Of a stretch of DNA of 64,000 bases, positions 37,443-47,658 are shown in pieces (position 1 is the first letter of the stretch; the number at the start of each line of letters is the position of its first letter). The DNA comes from Companilactobacillus baiquanensis (GTDB taxonomy: Bacteria; Bacillota; Bacilli; Lactobacillales; Lactobacillaceae), in assembly GCF_003946605.1 (NCBI RefSeq), contig NZ_RHOQ01000001.1, forward strand, positions 372,001-436,000, in the 5' to 3' direction. Made by a program: the position numbers and the translations under genes. The notes under the pieces were generated by a model. That model was not told the DNA's origin. It ran no database searches and worked only from the letters and a program-made list of their open reading frames with translations.

Positions 37443-40400
37443 CTATTTTTTTAAATAGACATTCTTTTCACCCAACATTTCTACAAGTTTTGTCTTCATA
37501 TCATCATTAAAACGCACCCATCGATTCTGTTTCAATAATAATGCTTGTTTATTTTTTTCAAAATACAAAATCACAGGTACTTTTCCGTTATCGACTTCTA
37601 TTAAATCGTACAAAGCTCTGAGTTTTTCATCCGAAAAATTACTAGGGATCTTTAAAAATAATCTTTCCGGTGGCAATTGCACCATATACTGTTTAGGATC
37701 ATTTATTTTACCGGCAATAAATTCCAGATCTCCTCGTCTACCATCTTCAGCGTGGCCGACGATCAGAAAAATTTTATTTTCTAAATCATCTTCAGATAAA
37801 CTTTGGAACAGTCGTGGAAAAACAGTAATCGAAACTTTCCCTGTTTCATCTTCTAAACTCAAAAAGCACATTTGTTGCCCTTTTTTGGTCCTGATCACAT
37901 GAACGTCTTTAACTAATCCTAAAATATTTACATTTTGCTGTTTATTTTGATTCAGCTGTCCAATTTTTACGGTCGTAGTATTTAATAACTTCTGTCGAAT
38001 TTTTTCAACCGGATGACCAGACACATAAATGCCTAGATATTTTTTCTCTTGATTAAGTTTTTCCGTCAAGGTAAAATCGTCAACTTCGTGCTTTTTAGGC
38101 TCTAACACATCAAATAGTGAAAGATTAGAACCAGATAGTTGAATACTTTCAGTTAGGTCTCGAAAGTCTAACAAAAGTTCGCGACGATTTTTATTAAATT
38201 TATCAAAGGCACCTGACAAAACTAACGGCTCCAGATACTCATTTTTAACGAATCGTCGATCTATTCGTTGTAAAAAGTTTCTTATATCCAGATACTCACC
38301 ATTTTTTTGGCGTTCATCTAAGATATCTTGTGCTAAATCACGACGAACCCCTTTAATATTCAATAATCCAAATTGAATCGCTTTAGTGTCAAAGGTAAAA
38401 CTGGCCTCACTTTGGTTAATATCAACATTTTCAATCTTTAAATGACTATCTTTTGCATCTTGAATATAAAGTGACAATTTTTCTTCATTATTAAGATTAG
38501 AATTTAATAAACAAGTATAAAATACTCCAGGAAAATGGACTTTGATATAGGCTAGCCAAAAGGCAATCATTGAATATGCCACCGAGTGCGATTTATTAAA
38601 TCCATAATTACCAAAGGTCTCAATATATTGATAAACTTTTTCCGCAGATTCTTTGGCAACTCCTTTTTTTATCGCGCCATTAACGAATTTTTGATGATTC
38701 TCTTGCATCAAAGACTCGTTCTTTTTACTAATGGCCCGACGTAAAATATCAGCATCAGCTAAAGAAAAACCCGCCATCTGTGAGGAGACCTGCATTACTT
38801 GCTCTTGGTATACTAGGATTCCATATGTTGGCTTTAAAATCTTCTTTAGAGATTCATCTGGGTAAGTTACTGGTTCATCCCCATGTTTTCGAGCTATAAA
38901 AGTAGAGATATTTTGCATTGGACCAGGTCGATATAGCGCATTAGTTGCAACTACATCATCAAATGATGTTGGTTTTAGACGTCTTAAAACACTTCTAATA
39001 CCATCTGATTCAAATTGAAAAACGCCATCAGTCTGGCCTCGTTGAAATAGCTCCAAGGTTTTAGTGTCATTCAAAGGTATTTTTTCTGGAAGAAATTCTC
39101 GACCATATTGTTTAGTTATCAATTGTATCGCCGTATCAAGGATCGTTAAATTTCTTAGGCCTAGAAAATCCATTTTCAACAGTCCAACGCTTTCAACATT
39201 GTTCTTAGTTTGTTGCGTCAAATTAATTCCGTCATCTTCTAATTGAACTGCGACAATATCGGTCATTGGTTTTTTACTAAGCACAATTCCTGCTGCATGA
39301 GTTGAATAGTGTCTAGGAATACCCTCAATTCGACGAGCAACTTTAAAGATAAGTTGATTTTCTTTAGAATCGGCAACAATATTTCTTAATTCGCTAGATT
39401 CATCGAAAGATTCCTTCAAAGTTATATTCAACTTTCGTGGTATAGAATCAGACCATTTACTCAGTTGAAATTGTGTCTGGCCAAAAGTACGCGAAATATC
39501 TCTTAAAGCCATCTTTGCTGCTAATGTTCCAAAGGTAATTATTTGGGCCATATGATTCGAACCATATTTATCATGCATGTACTCAACCATCTCGTCACGA
39601 CGGTTATCAGGAAGGTCTAGATCAATATCAGGCATATTAACACGTTGCGGATTCAAAAAACGTTCAAAGAGCAGATCATACTTGATAGGATCAACTTGAG
39701 TGATACCTAGAGTATATGAAACTAATGACCCTGCCGCTGAACCACGTCCAGGACCAGTTTTGATACCTACTTGATGTGCATGTTTGATAACATCCCAAAC
39801 AATTAAGAAATAATCGGAAAATCCCATTTTATCAATAACTTGTAATTCATAATCCAAACGTTTTTTATATTCGACATTGACCTGATTATTAAAGCGCTTG
39901 TTTAATCCCTTGATAGATAACTCTCGTAAATAATTGGTCGAATCGGTCCCCGGAGTTTCAAATTTTGGCAATTCTGTTTCCTGGAATTTAATTTCTACGT
40001 TGCACCTATCTGCTATCGATTCAGAATTAGTTACAGCCTCATTTAAATCATATTCCTTATATATAGAAGAAAATTTCGTAGCAGAATGTAAATAATGATC
40101 TCCATGCTCAACAACTTGCTCTAAATTATCAAATTTATCTCCGGTTCTAACGAAATTTAACACTTGATAGGATAAATGATCATCTTCATTTATATAACGG
40201 ACATCGCCTAAAGCGGCAACTGGCAAATTCTGCTTTTGAGCAGCTTCTCTAATATCTTTAACGTTATTAATTTGTTCTGAATAAAGACCTAATCCTAAAT
40301 ATAATGAATCAGCATCTGTTAAATTATTCAAACTTGTAAAGTATTCACTTAAATCAGTTATACTCAAAAATTCAGCATTGATCGAAGGAGTTATTACAAA

Positions 40401-40757
40401 TAAATTTGATAAAAGATCCTTGATAGTTGTTATTTGAATTTTTTCTTTAGAAGACATAATAATAGAAGAAATTTTAATTAAGTTTCTGTATCCTTGATCA
40501 TTTTTAGCAAGTAAGATCAATTGATAATCATTATTTACGTCTATTATTCCTTGGGTTTCAATTACTAGCCCAATAATAGGTTTGATACCTTGTTTTTTGG
40601 CATATTTATAAAAATCAATTGAACCATATAGATTATTTAAATCAGTTAAAGCAACCGCTTGATAACCACGTTTTTTGGCTGTATCAACTAACTCGGTCAA
40701 CTTTAGTGGACTATGTAATAAACTATAACTGCTCATTACTTGGAGTTGTGCTTGCAA
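37443..40757 (-). CDS. dnaE: DNA polymerase III alpha subunit DnaE
   Basis: 1104 residues from a TTG at 40755-40757, chosen because AAAGGGGG stands seven bases upstream and an extended -10 lies just before; a longer reading to 40814 would start upstream of that promoter. The N-terminal PHP domain (LQVMSSYSLLHSPLKL, ALTDLNNLYG) has drifted metal ligands. The polymerase acids are in NMPDIDLDLPD, and GPGRGSAAGSLVSY is the alpha hallmark. A C-terminal OB domain is near 930-1010. In Firmicutes, DnaE extends primers before PolC takes over. Confidence 0.95.
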   Translation of the reverse strand: MQAQLQVMSSYSLLHSPLKLTELVDTAKKRGYQAVALTDLNNLYGSIDFYKYAKKQGIKPIIGLVIETQGIIDVNNDYQLILLAKNDQGYRNLIKISSIIMSSKEKIQITTIKDLLSNLFVITPSINAEFLSITDLSEYFTSLNNLTDADSLYLGLGLYSEQINNVKDIREAAQKQNLPVAALGDVRYINEDDHLSYQVLNFVRTGDKFDNLEQVVEHGDHYLHSATKFSSIYKEYDLNEAVTNSESIADRCNVEIKFQETELPKFETPGTDSTNYLRELSIKGLNKRFNNQVNVEYKKRLDYELQVIDKMGFSDYFLIVWDVIKHAHQVGIKTGPGRGSAAGSLVSYTLGITQVDPIKYDLLFERFLNPQRVNMPDIDLDLPDNRRDEMVEYMHDKYGSNHMAQIITFGTLAAKMALRDISRTFGQTQFQLSKWSDSIPRKLNITLKESFDESSELRNIVADSKENQLIFKVARRIEGIPRHYSTHAAGIVLSKKPMTDIVAVQLEDDGINLTQQTKNNVESVGLLKMDFLGLRNLTILDTAIQLITKQYGREFLPEKIPLNDTKTLELFQRGQTDGVFQFESDGIRSVLRRLKPTSFDDVVATNALYRPGPMQNISTFIARKHGDEPVTYPDESLKKILKPTYGILVYQEQVMQVSSQMAGFSLADADILRRAISKKNESLMQENHQKFVNGAIKKGVAKESAEKVYQYIETFGNYGFNKSHSVAYSMIAFWLAYIKVHFPGVFYTCLLNSNLNNEEKLSLYIQDAKDSHLKIENVDINQSEASFTFDTKAIQFGLLNIKGVRRDLAQDILDERQKNGEYLDIRNFLQRIDRRFVKNEYLEPLVLSGAFDKFNKNRRELLLDFRDLTESIQLSGSNLSLFDVLEPKKHEVDDFTLTEKLNQEKKYLGIYVSGHPVEKIRQKLLNTTTVKIGQLNQNKQQNVNILGLVKDVHVIRTKKGQQMCFLSLEDETGKVSITVFPRLFQSLSEDDLENKIFLIVGHAEDGRRGDLEFIAGKINDPKQYMVQLPPERLFLKIPSNFSDEKLRALYDLIEVDNGKVPVILYFEKNKQALLLKQNRWVRFNDDMKTKLVEMLGEKNVYLKK

Positions 40758-40779
40758 TTGACTACCCCCTTTGGTTAAA

Positions 40780-40788
40780 ATTATATCA
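40780..40788 (-). promoter_or_regulatory. Extended -10 promoter of dnaE
   Basis: Reverse strand TGATATAAT, a perfect extended -10, about 22 bases upstream of the TTG start and with only a weak -35. It supports the downstream TTG as the real start. Confidence 0.55.
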
Positions 40789-40806
40789 AAGTGTTTAAGA
40801 ACATTA

Positions 40807-40835
40807 TTGGGCAAAGCTCATTTTTGTGCTAAACT
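40807..40835 (+). promoter_or_regulatory. Promoter of the DUF2929 gene
   Basis: -35 TTGGGC (40807-40812), 17-base spacer, -10 TAAACT (40830-40835) preceded by TGC (extended -10). It is back-to-back with the dnaE promoter. Confidence 0.55.
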
Positions 40836-40859
40836 ACTGAAGAAAGTGAGATGGAAGAA

Positions 40860-41042
40860 ATGAGATATTTCGATGTATTGTTATGGACGATCATTTTAGG
40901 TCAAGTTGCCGGCTTCATTGGTGGTGCTTTAAACCAACAAGCTTATAACTTCCAAACTTCTGTTGTTGTCAGTGCTGTTTTCGCAATTATTTTCTTTATC
41001 GTTCCAGCTATTTTGGATAAGAGCGACAATCGTGCTAAATAA
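40860..41042 (+). CDS. DUF2929 family small membrane protein
   Basis: 60 residues with two membrane helices (about 6-25 and 34-53). The start MRYFDVLLWTIILGQVAGFIG fits the DUF2929 family. An ATG nine bases earlier is in frame, but it would begin only about nine bases from the predicted transcript start; the second ATG has GTGAG at suitable distance. Divergent from dnaE and followed by a strong terminator. Function unknown. Confidence 0.8.
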   Translation: MRYFDVLLWTIILGQVAGFIGGALNQQAYNFQTSVVVSAVFAIIFFIVPAILDKSDNRAK

Positions 41043-41050
41043 TTTTATTT

Positions 41051-41090
41051 AAAAAAGCGAGACTAGTTGATTAACTAGTTTCGCTTTTTT
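41051..41090. terminator. Strong bidirectional terminator
   Basis: AAAAAAGCGA-G-ACTAGTT (41051-41068) pairs with AACTAGT-T-TCGCTTTTTT (41073-41090), with one G-T mismatch and a four-base loop. Six U follow on each strand. It serves the DUF2929 gene and the convergent lipoprotein gene. Confidence 0.85.
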
Positions 41091-41110
41091 GATGTTAATA
41101 ATCTAAATAT

Positions 41111-41839
41111 TTACTTCGTCACATATAGATAAAAATCTTTAGTGGTCAAATTAATATTGAACTTAACACCATTGGAAGTAATTTGTTTCATGGTCGTTGT
41201 TCCACCATCAGCATCTTTTATCTGCTTTGAAAGGTCCTTTAAGACAGACTTTCCATCAGCACCAACTAACTGAGAAACCATTGCTAAGTCAGTAGCAAAA
41301 TTCTTCATACCGGCTTTTGATTTCATAGTCTTATAAGATAAGTTCATGGCGATCCCCATAAGTTGATCATCTTGAACATTCATAACTAGATTAGTACCAC
41401 TAGCAGTTTTATGCTTAATTATCCCATTATCATTAACGATCAGTTTTAACTGATCGTTTTGTTTACCTAAGGTTAAGTTTGCATAATTATATTGTTGAGC
41501 AAATGTAGTATAACCAGTTAATGCTTTGGCCTTTTTTACTTTAGCAATTTCTGTTGTAGTTTTCTTGCCCTTAGTTGCCTTGATTCTGACATTTTTATCA
41601 TGAGTGGCAACTGGTATTGAAATGGCAAAGTGATCATCATTAATTTTAACGTTTTTAGTTTTACCACTTACTGTATAAGTAACTTTATCGGCGCTTGAAG
41701 CTTCTCCTTTAACGATAGCGACTAATCCGTCAGCTTTGTATGTATCTTTTGTGGTAGTTAAAGAAAGCTTAGAACAACCTGCTAAAAGTAATAAAAATAC
41801 TGGAATGACCAATAAAAATAGATATTTAAATTTTTTCAT
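41111..41839 (-). CDS. Putative lipoprotein, unknown function
   Basis: 242 residues from the ATG at 41839 (MKKFKYLFLLVIPVF), which has GGGGA upstream; a longer reading is rejected because it would bury the signal peptide. The signal peptide ends in the lipobox LLAGC (Cys about 22), so the mature protein is lipid anchored outside the cell. After it come about 70 residues of beta-rich sequence with DTYKADGLVAIVKGEAS, then a domain with TLGKQNDQLKLIVNDNG. I do not recognise a domain. Neighbours: rpmF upstream, separated by a terminator. Confidence 0.85.
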   Translation of the reverse strand: MKKFKYLFLLVIPVFLLLLAGCSKLSLTTTKDTYKADGLVAIVKGEASSADKVTYTVSGKTKNVKINDDHFAISIPVATHDKNVRIKATKGKKTTTEIAKVKKAKALTGYTTFAQQYNYANLTLGKQNDQLKLIVNDNGIIKHKTASGTNLVMNVQDDQLMGIAMNLSYKTMKSKAGMKNFATDLAMVSQLVGADGKSVLKDLSKQIKDADGGTTTMKQITSNGVKFNINLTTKDFYLYVTK

Positions 41840-41856
41840 GAGAATTTCCCCATTTA

Positions 41857-41891
41857 TTAAAAAAAAGCCAAGCATAATTTACTTGGCTTTT
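41857..41891 (-). terminator. rpmF terminator
   Basis: Reverse strand AAAAGCCAAG (41891-41882) pairs perfectly with CTTGGCTTTT (41872-41863) and is followed by further U. It begins two bases past the L32 stop. Confidence 0.85.
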
Positions 41892-41893
41892 AA

Positions 41894-42076
41894 TTAAGCT
41901 TCTTTTTTAGTATCAACTACTTGATCACCTTTATACATACCTGATGGTGATACATGGTGACTTAAACGATATTCACCAGTAGCGACATCAAATTGCATGT
42001 TTGGTGTATTCAACTTGATATGTCCACGTCTTTGACGTTTTCTTTGTTTTGATGTTTTTCTCTTTGGAACAGCCAT
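41894..42076 (-). CDS. rpmF: 50S ribosomal protein L32
   Basis: 60 residues, complete: [20 protein letters not shown] is the standard N-terminus. The zinc-binding CxxC pair found in many L32 proteins is missing ([12 protein letters not shown] in its place), so this is the zinc-independent (C-) form, usual in lactobacilli. It has its own promoter and a perfect terminator. Confidence 0.97.
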   Translation of the reverse strand: MAVPKRKTSKQRKRQRRGHIKLNTPNMQFDVATGEYRLSHHVSPSGMYKGDQVVDTKKEA

Positions 42077-42127
42077 ATTTAAAAACTCCTTTAATTTATA
42101 TTAACTTAATCAAATCTAACGTTTAAT

Positions 42128-42156
42128 ATAATACTATCATAAAAACATTAGAGCAA
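42128..42156 (-). promoter_or_regulatory. rpmF promoter
   Basis: Reverse strand -35 TTGCTC (42156-42151), 17-base spacer, -10 TATTAT (42133-42128), leaving a leader of about 45 bases. Confidence 0.6.
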
Positions 42157-42165
42157 GCAAAATTA

Positions 42166-42480
42166 CTATTTTGTTTGTTTTTTTCCATCATTTTCTTTTA
42201 AAGCATCAGCAATTTGACTATCATTTGAAACTTTTAGATTAGAAAATTGCTTCTGTGCAGTTCTAGTTAATTTCTTATTACTCTTCTTACCTGTGCTCGA
42301 TAACAACATCGTAATAACTGCCCCCAACAATAAAGTTACGATGATCAATACGATTAAGGGTAACTTGATGTGCGTAAACCCAAAACTAACAGTTACTGGA
42401 TTCACATTAAGAATTGCAAAAATTACAACTATCAATGCAATTACTAAACCAATGACAAATCTTGATTGTTTACTATTCAT
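42166..42480 (-). CDS. LapA-domain membrane protein (DUF1049)
   Basis: 104 residues. Two membrane helices (about 8-25 and 38-62) joined by the motif NVNPVTVSFGFTHIKLPL, typical of LapA/DUF1049 proteins, followed by a basic cytoplasmic tail. In Gram-negatives this family helps assemble lipopolysaccharide; in Gram-positives its role is unknown. It lies 12 bases after the SDR gene and is probably co-transcribed. Confidence 0.82.
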   Translation of the reverse strand: MNSKQSRFVIGLVIALIVVIFAILNVNPVTVSFGFTHIKLPLIVLIIVTLLLGAVITMLLSSTGKKSNKKLTRTAQKQFSNLKVSNDSQIADALKENDGKKQTK

Positions 42481-42492
42481 ACTTATCTCCCC

Positions 42493-43290
42493 TTATTTAC
42501 GATTACCAAATGTACTTGCAAGTAAATCACCAACACTAGGTGCCAACTTATAAAGAACGGCTGCTAATCCCATATATCTAGGACGATTAATTTCTCGCTT
42601 GTTAGTATTGAATGAATTAACAATATCCCAAGATAATTTATTTGGATCAAGAACAAAATATTTAACTGAATCTAGATAATTACCGCCATGATCTGCTACA
42701 TCAAAGAAATTAGTAGCCACAGGACCCGGATTAACGGTTGTGACGTGAATTTTGAATGGCTTTAGCTCTAATCTCAAACCATCTGAAAAAGCAATGACAG
42801 CCGCTTTAGTGGCCGAATAGGCTGCTGACTTAGGCGTAGTTATCTTACCGGCAATAGAACCAATATTGATAATATGTCCATTACCTTGGCCGATCATATT
42901 ACTAGCAATCAAACGAGTCATCAGCATTAATCCCAAAACATTTACACGAAACATTTTTTCAACTGTTGCAAATTCCGTATCCAAGTAATTGGAAAAATCA
43001 CCAAAACCAGCAGCATTAACCAAAATATCAACTTTATTAGTCAATGTGTAGATCTTATCAACTCCGTCTGATATTTGCTTAGGATCAGACATATCAACAC
43101 TTAAATATTCATGACTGGCATTTTCTGCACCAACTCTAGTGCATTCATTTTTTACAGCTAATAGTTTTTCTTCGTTTCTAGCCAATAGAATAACATTAGC
43201 GCCCAGTTTAGCTGAATTAATCGCTACGTCCTTACCGATCCCTGATGATGCTCCAGTTATAACAACTGTTTGGTTTAGTAAATCAGTCAT
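42493..43290 (-). CDS. Short-chain dehydrogenase/reductase
   Basis: 265 residues, classical SDR. NAD(P) site TGASSGIG (13-20), NNAG-equivalent VNAAGFG near 91, catalytic Ser in NIGSIAG near 144 and YSATK (Tyr and Lys, about 157-161), and the NPGPVATNF substrate-side motif. It resembles DltE/YqjQ-type proteins often found next to rnz. Substrate unknown. It starts two bases past the rnz stop. Confidence 0.9.
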   Translation of the reverse strand: MTDLLNQTVVITGASSGIGKDVAINSAKLGANVILLARNEEKLLAVKNECTRVGAENASHEYLSVDMSDPKQISDGVDKIYTLTNKVDILVNAAGFGDFSNYLDTEFATVEKMFRVNVLGLMLMTRLIASNMIGQGNGHIINIGSIAGKITTPKSAAYSATKAAVIAFSDGLRLELKPFKIHVTTVNPGPVATNFFDVADHGGNYLDSVKYFVLDPNKLSWDIVNSFNTNKREINRPRYMGLAAVLYKLAPSVGDLLASTFGNRK

Positions 43291-43292
43291 AT

Positions 43293-44231
43293 TTATCCTC
43301 TCTTTTCTGTAAAGGGTACTTCGTAAATATCAAAATCATTAACAATTCTAGTATTTTTAAAAATCTTTTGTGCTTCTTTTTGAAGAGTTAAAGCATTTTT
43401 ACCAGTATATCTAGCAGAAATATGTGTCAGCAATAATCCCTTAGCATGTGCCTTACTAGCTACTTCGGCAGCGCTTGTCGCAGTCGAGTGGAAATAATTA
43501 TAGGCCATTTTTTTATCAGAATTAGAAAATGTAGACTCATGTACAATGACATCAGCATTTTGTGAAAGTCGATCGATCTCTGGAGTATAGCGAGTATCTG
43601 AAATGATAGTTACAACTTTACTAGGCTTATCTGGACCAATAAAATCATTTCCATTTAAAGTAGTCCCATCTTCCAGTTTAACAGTTTTACCGGCCTTCAA
43701 TTGACCAAAAATAGGACCGTTTGGAATATTATATTCCTTTAACTTATCAACCTGTAACTCGCCCACACGCGGCTTTTCAGTTACACGATAACCAAAACAA
43801 GTGATGCGGTGCTTAAGTTTACCGGCTTCAACTTTAAAAGTCTTATCGTTAAAAATCTCGCCACCATTTTTCAATTCAATATACTTAATGTGATAATTTG
43901 GTCTACTGCCAGTCACATTCAAAGATGTTTCTACAAAATCTCTAATTCCAACCGGACCATATATTTCTAAAGGAGCTTCTCCTCCTTGATTTGAACGACT
44001 TGACAAAAGTCCTGGCAGACCAAATATATGATCTCCATGAAGATGAGAAATAAAAATTTTAGTAATTTTTCTCGGCCTGATCGCCGTTTTTAAAATTTGA
44101 TGCTGTGTAGCTTCGCCAACGTCAAACAGCCAAACTTCATTTCTTTCATCAAGCATTTTTAAAGCAACGCTCGAAACATTACGGCTCTTTGAAGGTACGC
44201 CAGCCCCAGTTCCTAAAAATTCTAATTCCAT
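43293..44231 (-). CDS. rnz: Ribonuclease Z
   Basis: 312 residues, metallo-beta-lactamase fold. It trims the 3' ends of tRNA precursors that lack an encoded CCA, complementing cca at 17.6 kb. Metal motif [10 protein letters not shown] (about 62-71), start [21 protein letters not shown] with the conserved Asp near 210, VHESTF, and HISARYTG with the last His near 270. The ATG at 44231 is 13 bases past the acyltransferase stop. Confidence 0.96.
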   Translation of the reverse strand: MELEFLGTGAGVPSKSRNVSSVALKMLDERNEVWLFDVGEATQHQILKTAIRPRKITKIFISHLHGDHIFGLPGLLSSRSNQGGEAPLEIYGPVGIRDFVETSLNVTGSRPNYHIKYIELKNGGEIFNDKTFKVEAGKLKHRITCFGYRVTEKPRVGELQVDKLKEYNIPNGPIFGQLKAGKTVKLEDGTTLNGNDFIGPDKPSKVVTIISDTRYTPEIDRLSQNADVIVHESTFSNSDKKMAYNYFHSTATSAAEVASKAHAKGLLLTHISARYTGKNALTLQKEAQKIFKNTRIVNDFDIYEVPFTEKRG

Positions 44232-44244
44232 ACAAAAATCCTAT

Positions 44245-46167
44245 CTATTTTTTATCTAATTGTTTAAGTATCTGTTTTACAACAAATGATGAATAGTACA
44301 TAGAACCATCAGGATTTGGATGAACGTTATCATCGTAGAACCAATCAGTATGGCCATCTGAATAACCATTCCAATCAATAATAGTTAGATTTTTATATTT
44401 CTTACTTGATTCATCCAAAACGCCATTTACGGTCTTTTCCCATGGTCTTGTTGGTACATGAACATTGATCCAAAAGACATGTCTGTCAGGACCAGCCAAT
44501 TTCATAACTTGATCAACTTGATCATCATTAAATGGACCATTTGTTCCTAAACCGATCAAAATATTTGGAGCTAAAACGCCTTGATCTTTATACTTTTGCA
44601 AAATATCCAAACTTGAATCTAGCTGACGACTAACAGCAGCATCAACGATCACTTTCTTGTCATCGAATAATTTCAAGAAATTATCTGATCCATCAGCCAT
44701 AACTGAATCACCGACAGCAGTTAGTGGGATATCCTTTAATCTTTGAAGATCAATTTGTGATAGTCCGTATTTTTCAAAGTCCTTGTTAACTGGATGATCT
44801 TTAGCGGCTTTTTTATATTTAGCCAGATCAGCAGCACTAAGTTTACCATCCTTAGTTTTGTCCTTAGACTTCTTTAAGTTCTCAATAGCTTCTTGTTTCT
44901 TTTTCTTGTTTGCTTTTTCATTCTTATTAATTTTAGTAGCCAATTGACTGTGGTTAACATTAGGTTTTGGAGCACCAACAGCCTGAACTACACCATAACA
45001 GCCAGTAATACTTATCAAAGCAATAATAACTGCTAAAGTTCTTTGAATGGCTGAGGATGATCTGAAAAAGTTTTTGAAACTTTGCCAATTAACGTGTGCC
45101 AATGGCTGTTCTACGAATCTAAATGAAAATTCAGTCACTAAGAAAATCAACACAACCTCTATAACTGGATAAAGAACTGGATGATTAGCAACATTTTTAA
45201 ATCTTGATTCAAAGAATATCATAACTGGAAATTGATACAAATATAGTCCATAACTTCTGCTACCGATGTAGTGGAATACTTTATTTGATAAAGCACGATT
45301 CCAAAAAGCATCCGGATGAGCAACAACGGCAATCAAAATACATGTGACTACTGAAAAGATAAACATCCCTCCGCGATACAAGAAGGCTGACGAATCTTTC
45401 ATTGTAAATATCATCAATATCATTAAAGCAATCGACAATGTTCCGATCACATTTAATTTAATTTTATCTGCCCTAGCTAATCCACCTTTAAGTTTTTCGG
45501 CAGGCCAAACAATGGCTAAACCACAACCAAGTAGAATTGAGAACAATCTTGTGTCTGTACCATAATACAAACGACTTGGATCAACTCCTGGTTTAAAGAG
45601 GATCGCCATCCAAACAGCAGAAACTACTGATACTATCATAGCAAATCCAAATATTCTACTCTTCTTTACACCGAATTTTACAAATAGCAACAATAATAAA
45701 GGCCAAATTATATAAAATTGACCTTCAATTGAAAGCGTCCATAAATGTGTGAACGGTGATTCATTATTAGCAAATCTCTCAAAATATGATTGACCATTAA
45801 ATATTTGCCACCAATTATAAACATTTAAAATATTAGTGATAAAAATTTGATCTAAATGGTATAAAAGATCTTTTAAGAAAAATACTATATATGCACTAGA
45901 AGCTAATAATACAAATAGCATCCCTGGGTACAGTCGTTTAATTCTCTTACCATAAAAATTTCCAAGTGAAAACTTTCCACCATAATCAACGGTATTAAAG
46001 AAATGATCTGTAATCAAATAACCGGAGATCAAGAAAAATATGGGTACCCCTAAGTACCCACCAGAAAAGACAGTTGGGTTTAAGTGATACATGATAACAC
46101 CAATAACCCCTAATGTCCGTAATCCATCAAATCCACTGATAAATCTTCTTTTCGGTGCCTTATTCAT
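44245..46167 (-). CDS. OatA-like acyltransferase with SGNH domain
   Basis: 640 residues from the ATG at 46165-46167 (MNKAPKRRFISGFDG); the longer reading overlaps obgE. An acyltransferase-3 membrane domain (about 1-380, ten or more helices, with GFDGLRTLGVIGVIMYHL at the start) is joined by a Lys-rich linker (about 415-465) to an extracytoplasmic SGNH domain, with block I AVGDSVMADG and the catalytic DDNVHPNPDG. This layout is that of OatA, which O-acetylates peptidoglycan muramic acid and gives lysozyme resistance; other polysaccharides are possible targets. It lies 13 bases downstream of obgE. Confidence 0.9.
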   Translation of the reverse strand: MNKAPKRRFISGFDGLRTLGVIGVIMYHLNPTVFSGGYLGVPIFFLISGYLITDHFFNTVDYGGKFSLGNFYGKRIKRLYPGMLFVLLASSAYIVFFLKDLLYHLDQIFITNILNVYNWWQIFNGQSYFERFANNESPFTHLWTLSIEGQFYIIWPLLLLLFVKFGVKKSRIFGFAMIVSVVSAVWMAILFKPGVDPSRLYYGTDTRLFSILLGCGLAIVWPAEKLKGGLARADKIKLNVIGTLSIALMILMIFTMKDSSAFLYRGGMFIFSVVTCILIAVVAHPDAFWNRALSNKVFHYIGSRSYGLYLYQFPVMIFFESRFKNVANHPVLYPVIEVVLIFLVTEFSFRFVEQPLAHVNWQSFKNFFRSSSAIQRTLAVIIALISITGCYGVVQAVGAPKPNVNHSQLATKINKNEKANKKKKQEAIENLKKSKDKTKDGKLSAADLAKYKKAAKDHPVNKDFEKYGLSQIDLQRLKDIPLTAVGDSVMADGSDNFLKLFDDKKVIVDAAVSRQLDSSLDILQKYKDQGVLAPNILIGLGTNGPFNDDQVDQVMKLAGPDRHVFWINVHVPTRPWEKTVNGVLDESSKKYKNLTIIDWNGYSDGHTDWFYDDNVHPNPDGSMYYSSFVVKQILKQLDKK

Positions 46168-46180
46168 TATTTTATAACCC

Positions 46181-47458
46181 CTAAATAAATTCAAAAGTAA
46201 AATCAAGAATCGTTACTGAATCTCCAGATTGTGCACCAGCCTTCATTAGGGCTTCTTCAACCCCCATTCCCTTAAGCATACGTGCAAATCTCATAATTCC
46301 ATCTTGATGATCTAAATTACTTCTTTGAAGAAGTCTTTCGACATCTTCACCTTTGACAATAAAGCTATGTTCTCCATCTTTTTCAATCTTAAGAGGACTA
46401 GCATCAGACTCATAGTTGTATTCTTTTGTCTCATCTTCATTTTGAACCTCGAAATGAATGGGTTCTGCATTTTGTAAGACATTACTTGTATGATTCATCA
46501 AATCTTTAACACCGGTATGTTGAATACTTGAAATTGGGAAAATATCAACATCATCTGGCAACTGATCTTTAAATTCTTTCAGTCTTTCATCTGAACCAGG
46601 AATATCCAATTTTGTTGGAACGATCACTTCTGGACGCTTTAAGATGTTGTCATCATATTTAGCGAGCTCATTTCTGATCGAAACATAATCTTCATAAGGA
46701 TCACGACCATTTTCTGGATCCATATCGACCAAATGCAAAATGACTCTAGTTCTCTCAACATGACGTAAGAATTGAATTCCTAAACCGACACCATTAGATG
46801 CACCTTCGATTAAACCTGGAAGATCAGCAATAACAAAATCTAAACCACTATCCAATTTAACCATTCCTAAATTAGGAGATAAGGTTGTAAAATGATATGC
46901 CGCAATTTTAGGCTTTGCAGAAGTTGCAACAGACAATAAAGTTGACTTCCCAACTGAAGGGAAGCCTACCAAACCAACATCAGCAATCAATTTTAATTCC
47001 AAACGTAAGTGTAATTCTTGTCCAGGCTCACCATTTTCAGCAATTTCAGGTGCACGATTCTTTGAATTAGCAAAGTGAATATTACCTCTACCACCTGAAC
47101 CACCTTTAGCAACAACTAATTCTTGATTATGTTCAACTAAATCACCAATTAATTTTCCAGTATCCTCATCGTATACTGACGTACCAGCAGGCACAACAAT
47201 ATAAACCGGATCTGCTTTATGACCATACATACCTTTAATTTGGCCATTTTGTCCAGCTTCAGCTTTAAAAATACGCTTGTATCTGAAATCCATCAGCGTA
47301 TTCATTCCTTCATTGGCCTTGAGGATAATATCTCCACCTCGACCTCCGTCTCCACCGGCTGGACCGCCTAAAGGCACATATTTCTCGTGGCGGAACGAAA
47401 CAGCTCCGTCTCCACCTTTACCGGATCTAACGGTGATTTTAACGTTATCTACAAACAT
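46181..47458 (-). CDS. obgE: Obg family GTPase
   Basis: 425 residues. The N-terminal glycine-rich Obg fold ([34 protein letters not shown]) is followed by the G domain with [10 protein letters not shown] (about 168-177), a variant DLPGLIEG and the switch FTTLSPNLG, and a C-terminal OCT domain (about 345-425). It links ribosome assembly to growth and stress control. The ATG at 47458 is preceded by AAAGGGGG. Confidence 0.97.
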   Translation of the reverse strand: MFVDNVKITVRSGKGGDGAVSFRHEKYVPLGGPAGGDGGRGGDIILKANEGMNTLMDFRYKRIFKAEAGQNGQIKGMYGHKADPVYIVVPAGTSVYDEDTGKLIGDLVEHNQELVVAKGGSGGRGNIHFANSKNRAPEIAENGEPGQELHLRLELKLIADVGLVGFPSVGKSTLLSVATSAKPKIAAYHFTTLSPNLGMVKLDSGLDFVIADLPGLIEGASNGVGLGIQFLRHVERTRVILHLVDMDPENGRDPYEDYVSIRNELAKYDDNILKRPEVIVPTKLDIPGSDERLKEFKDQLPDDVDIFPISSIQHTGVKDLMNHTSNVLQNAEPIHFEVQNEDETKEYNYESDASPLKIEKDGEHSFIVKGEDVERLLQRSNLDHQDGIMRFARMLKGMGVEEALMKAGAQSGDSVTILDFTFEFI

Positions 47459-47603
47459 TAAAATCCCCCTTTCTAAACATAATTATCATTTTTAAATTTT
47501 AGCACAAAAACGGGTTTCATAATACTTTGAATAAAATAAACCTTTGAAAAGGCATTCATCTATTCTAAACGTTTATGAATGGTTTTGAAAGAAAATGAAC
47601 GTT

Positions 47604-47637
47604 TTTGGTTGATTTTGATTGAATTTGGTTGTAATAT
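47604..47637 (+). promoter_or_regulatory. fruR promoter with three direct repeats at 10-bp spacing
   Basis: TTTGGTTGA (47604-47612), TTTGATTGA (47614-47622) and TTTGGTTGT (47624-47632) are spaced exactly one helical turn apart. They overlap a promoter TTGATT (47609-47614), 17-base spacer, TAATAT (47632-47637). This fits an operator for the DeoR-type FruR. A cre-like sequence TCTAAACGTTTATG lies about 40 bases further upstream. Confidence 0.55.
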
Positions 47638-47658
47638 ACTTTCTGGAGGAGAATGAAA

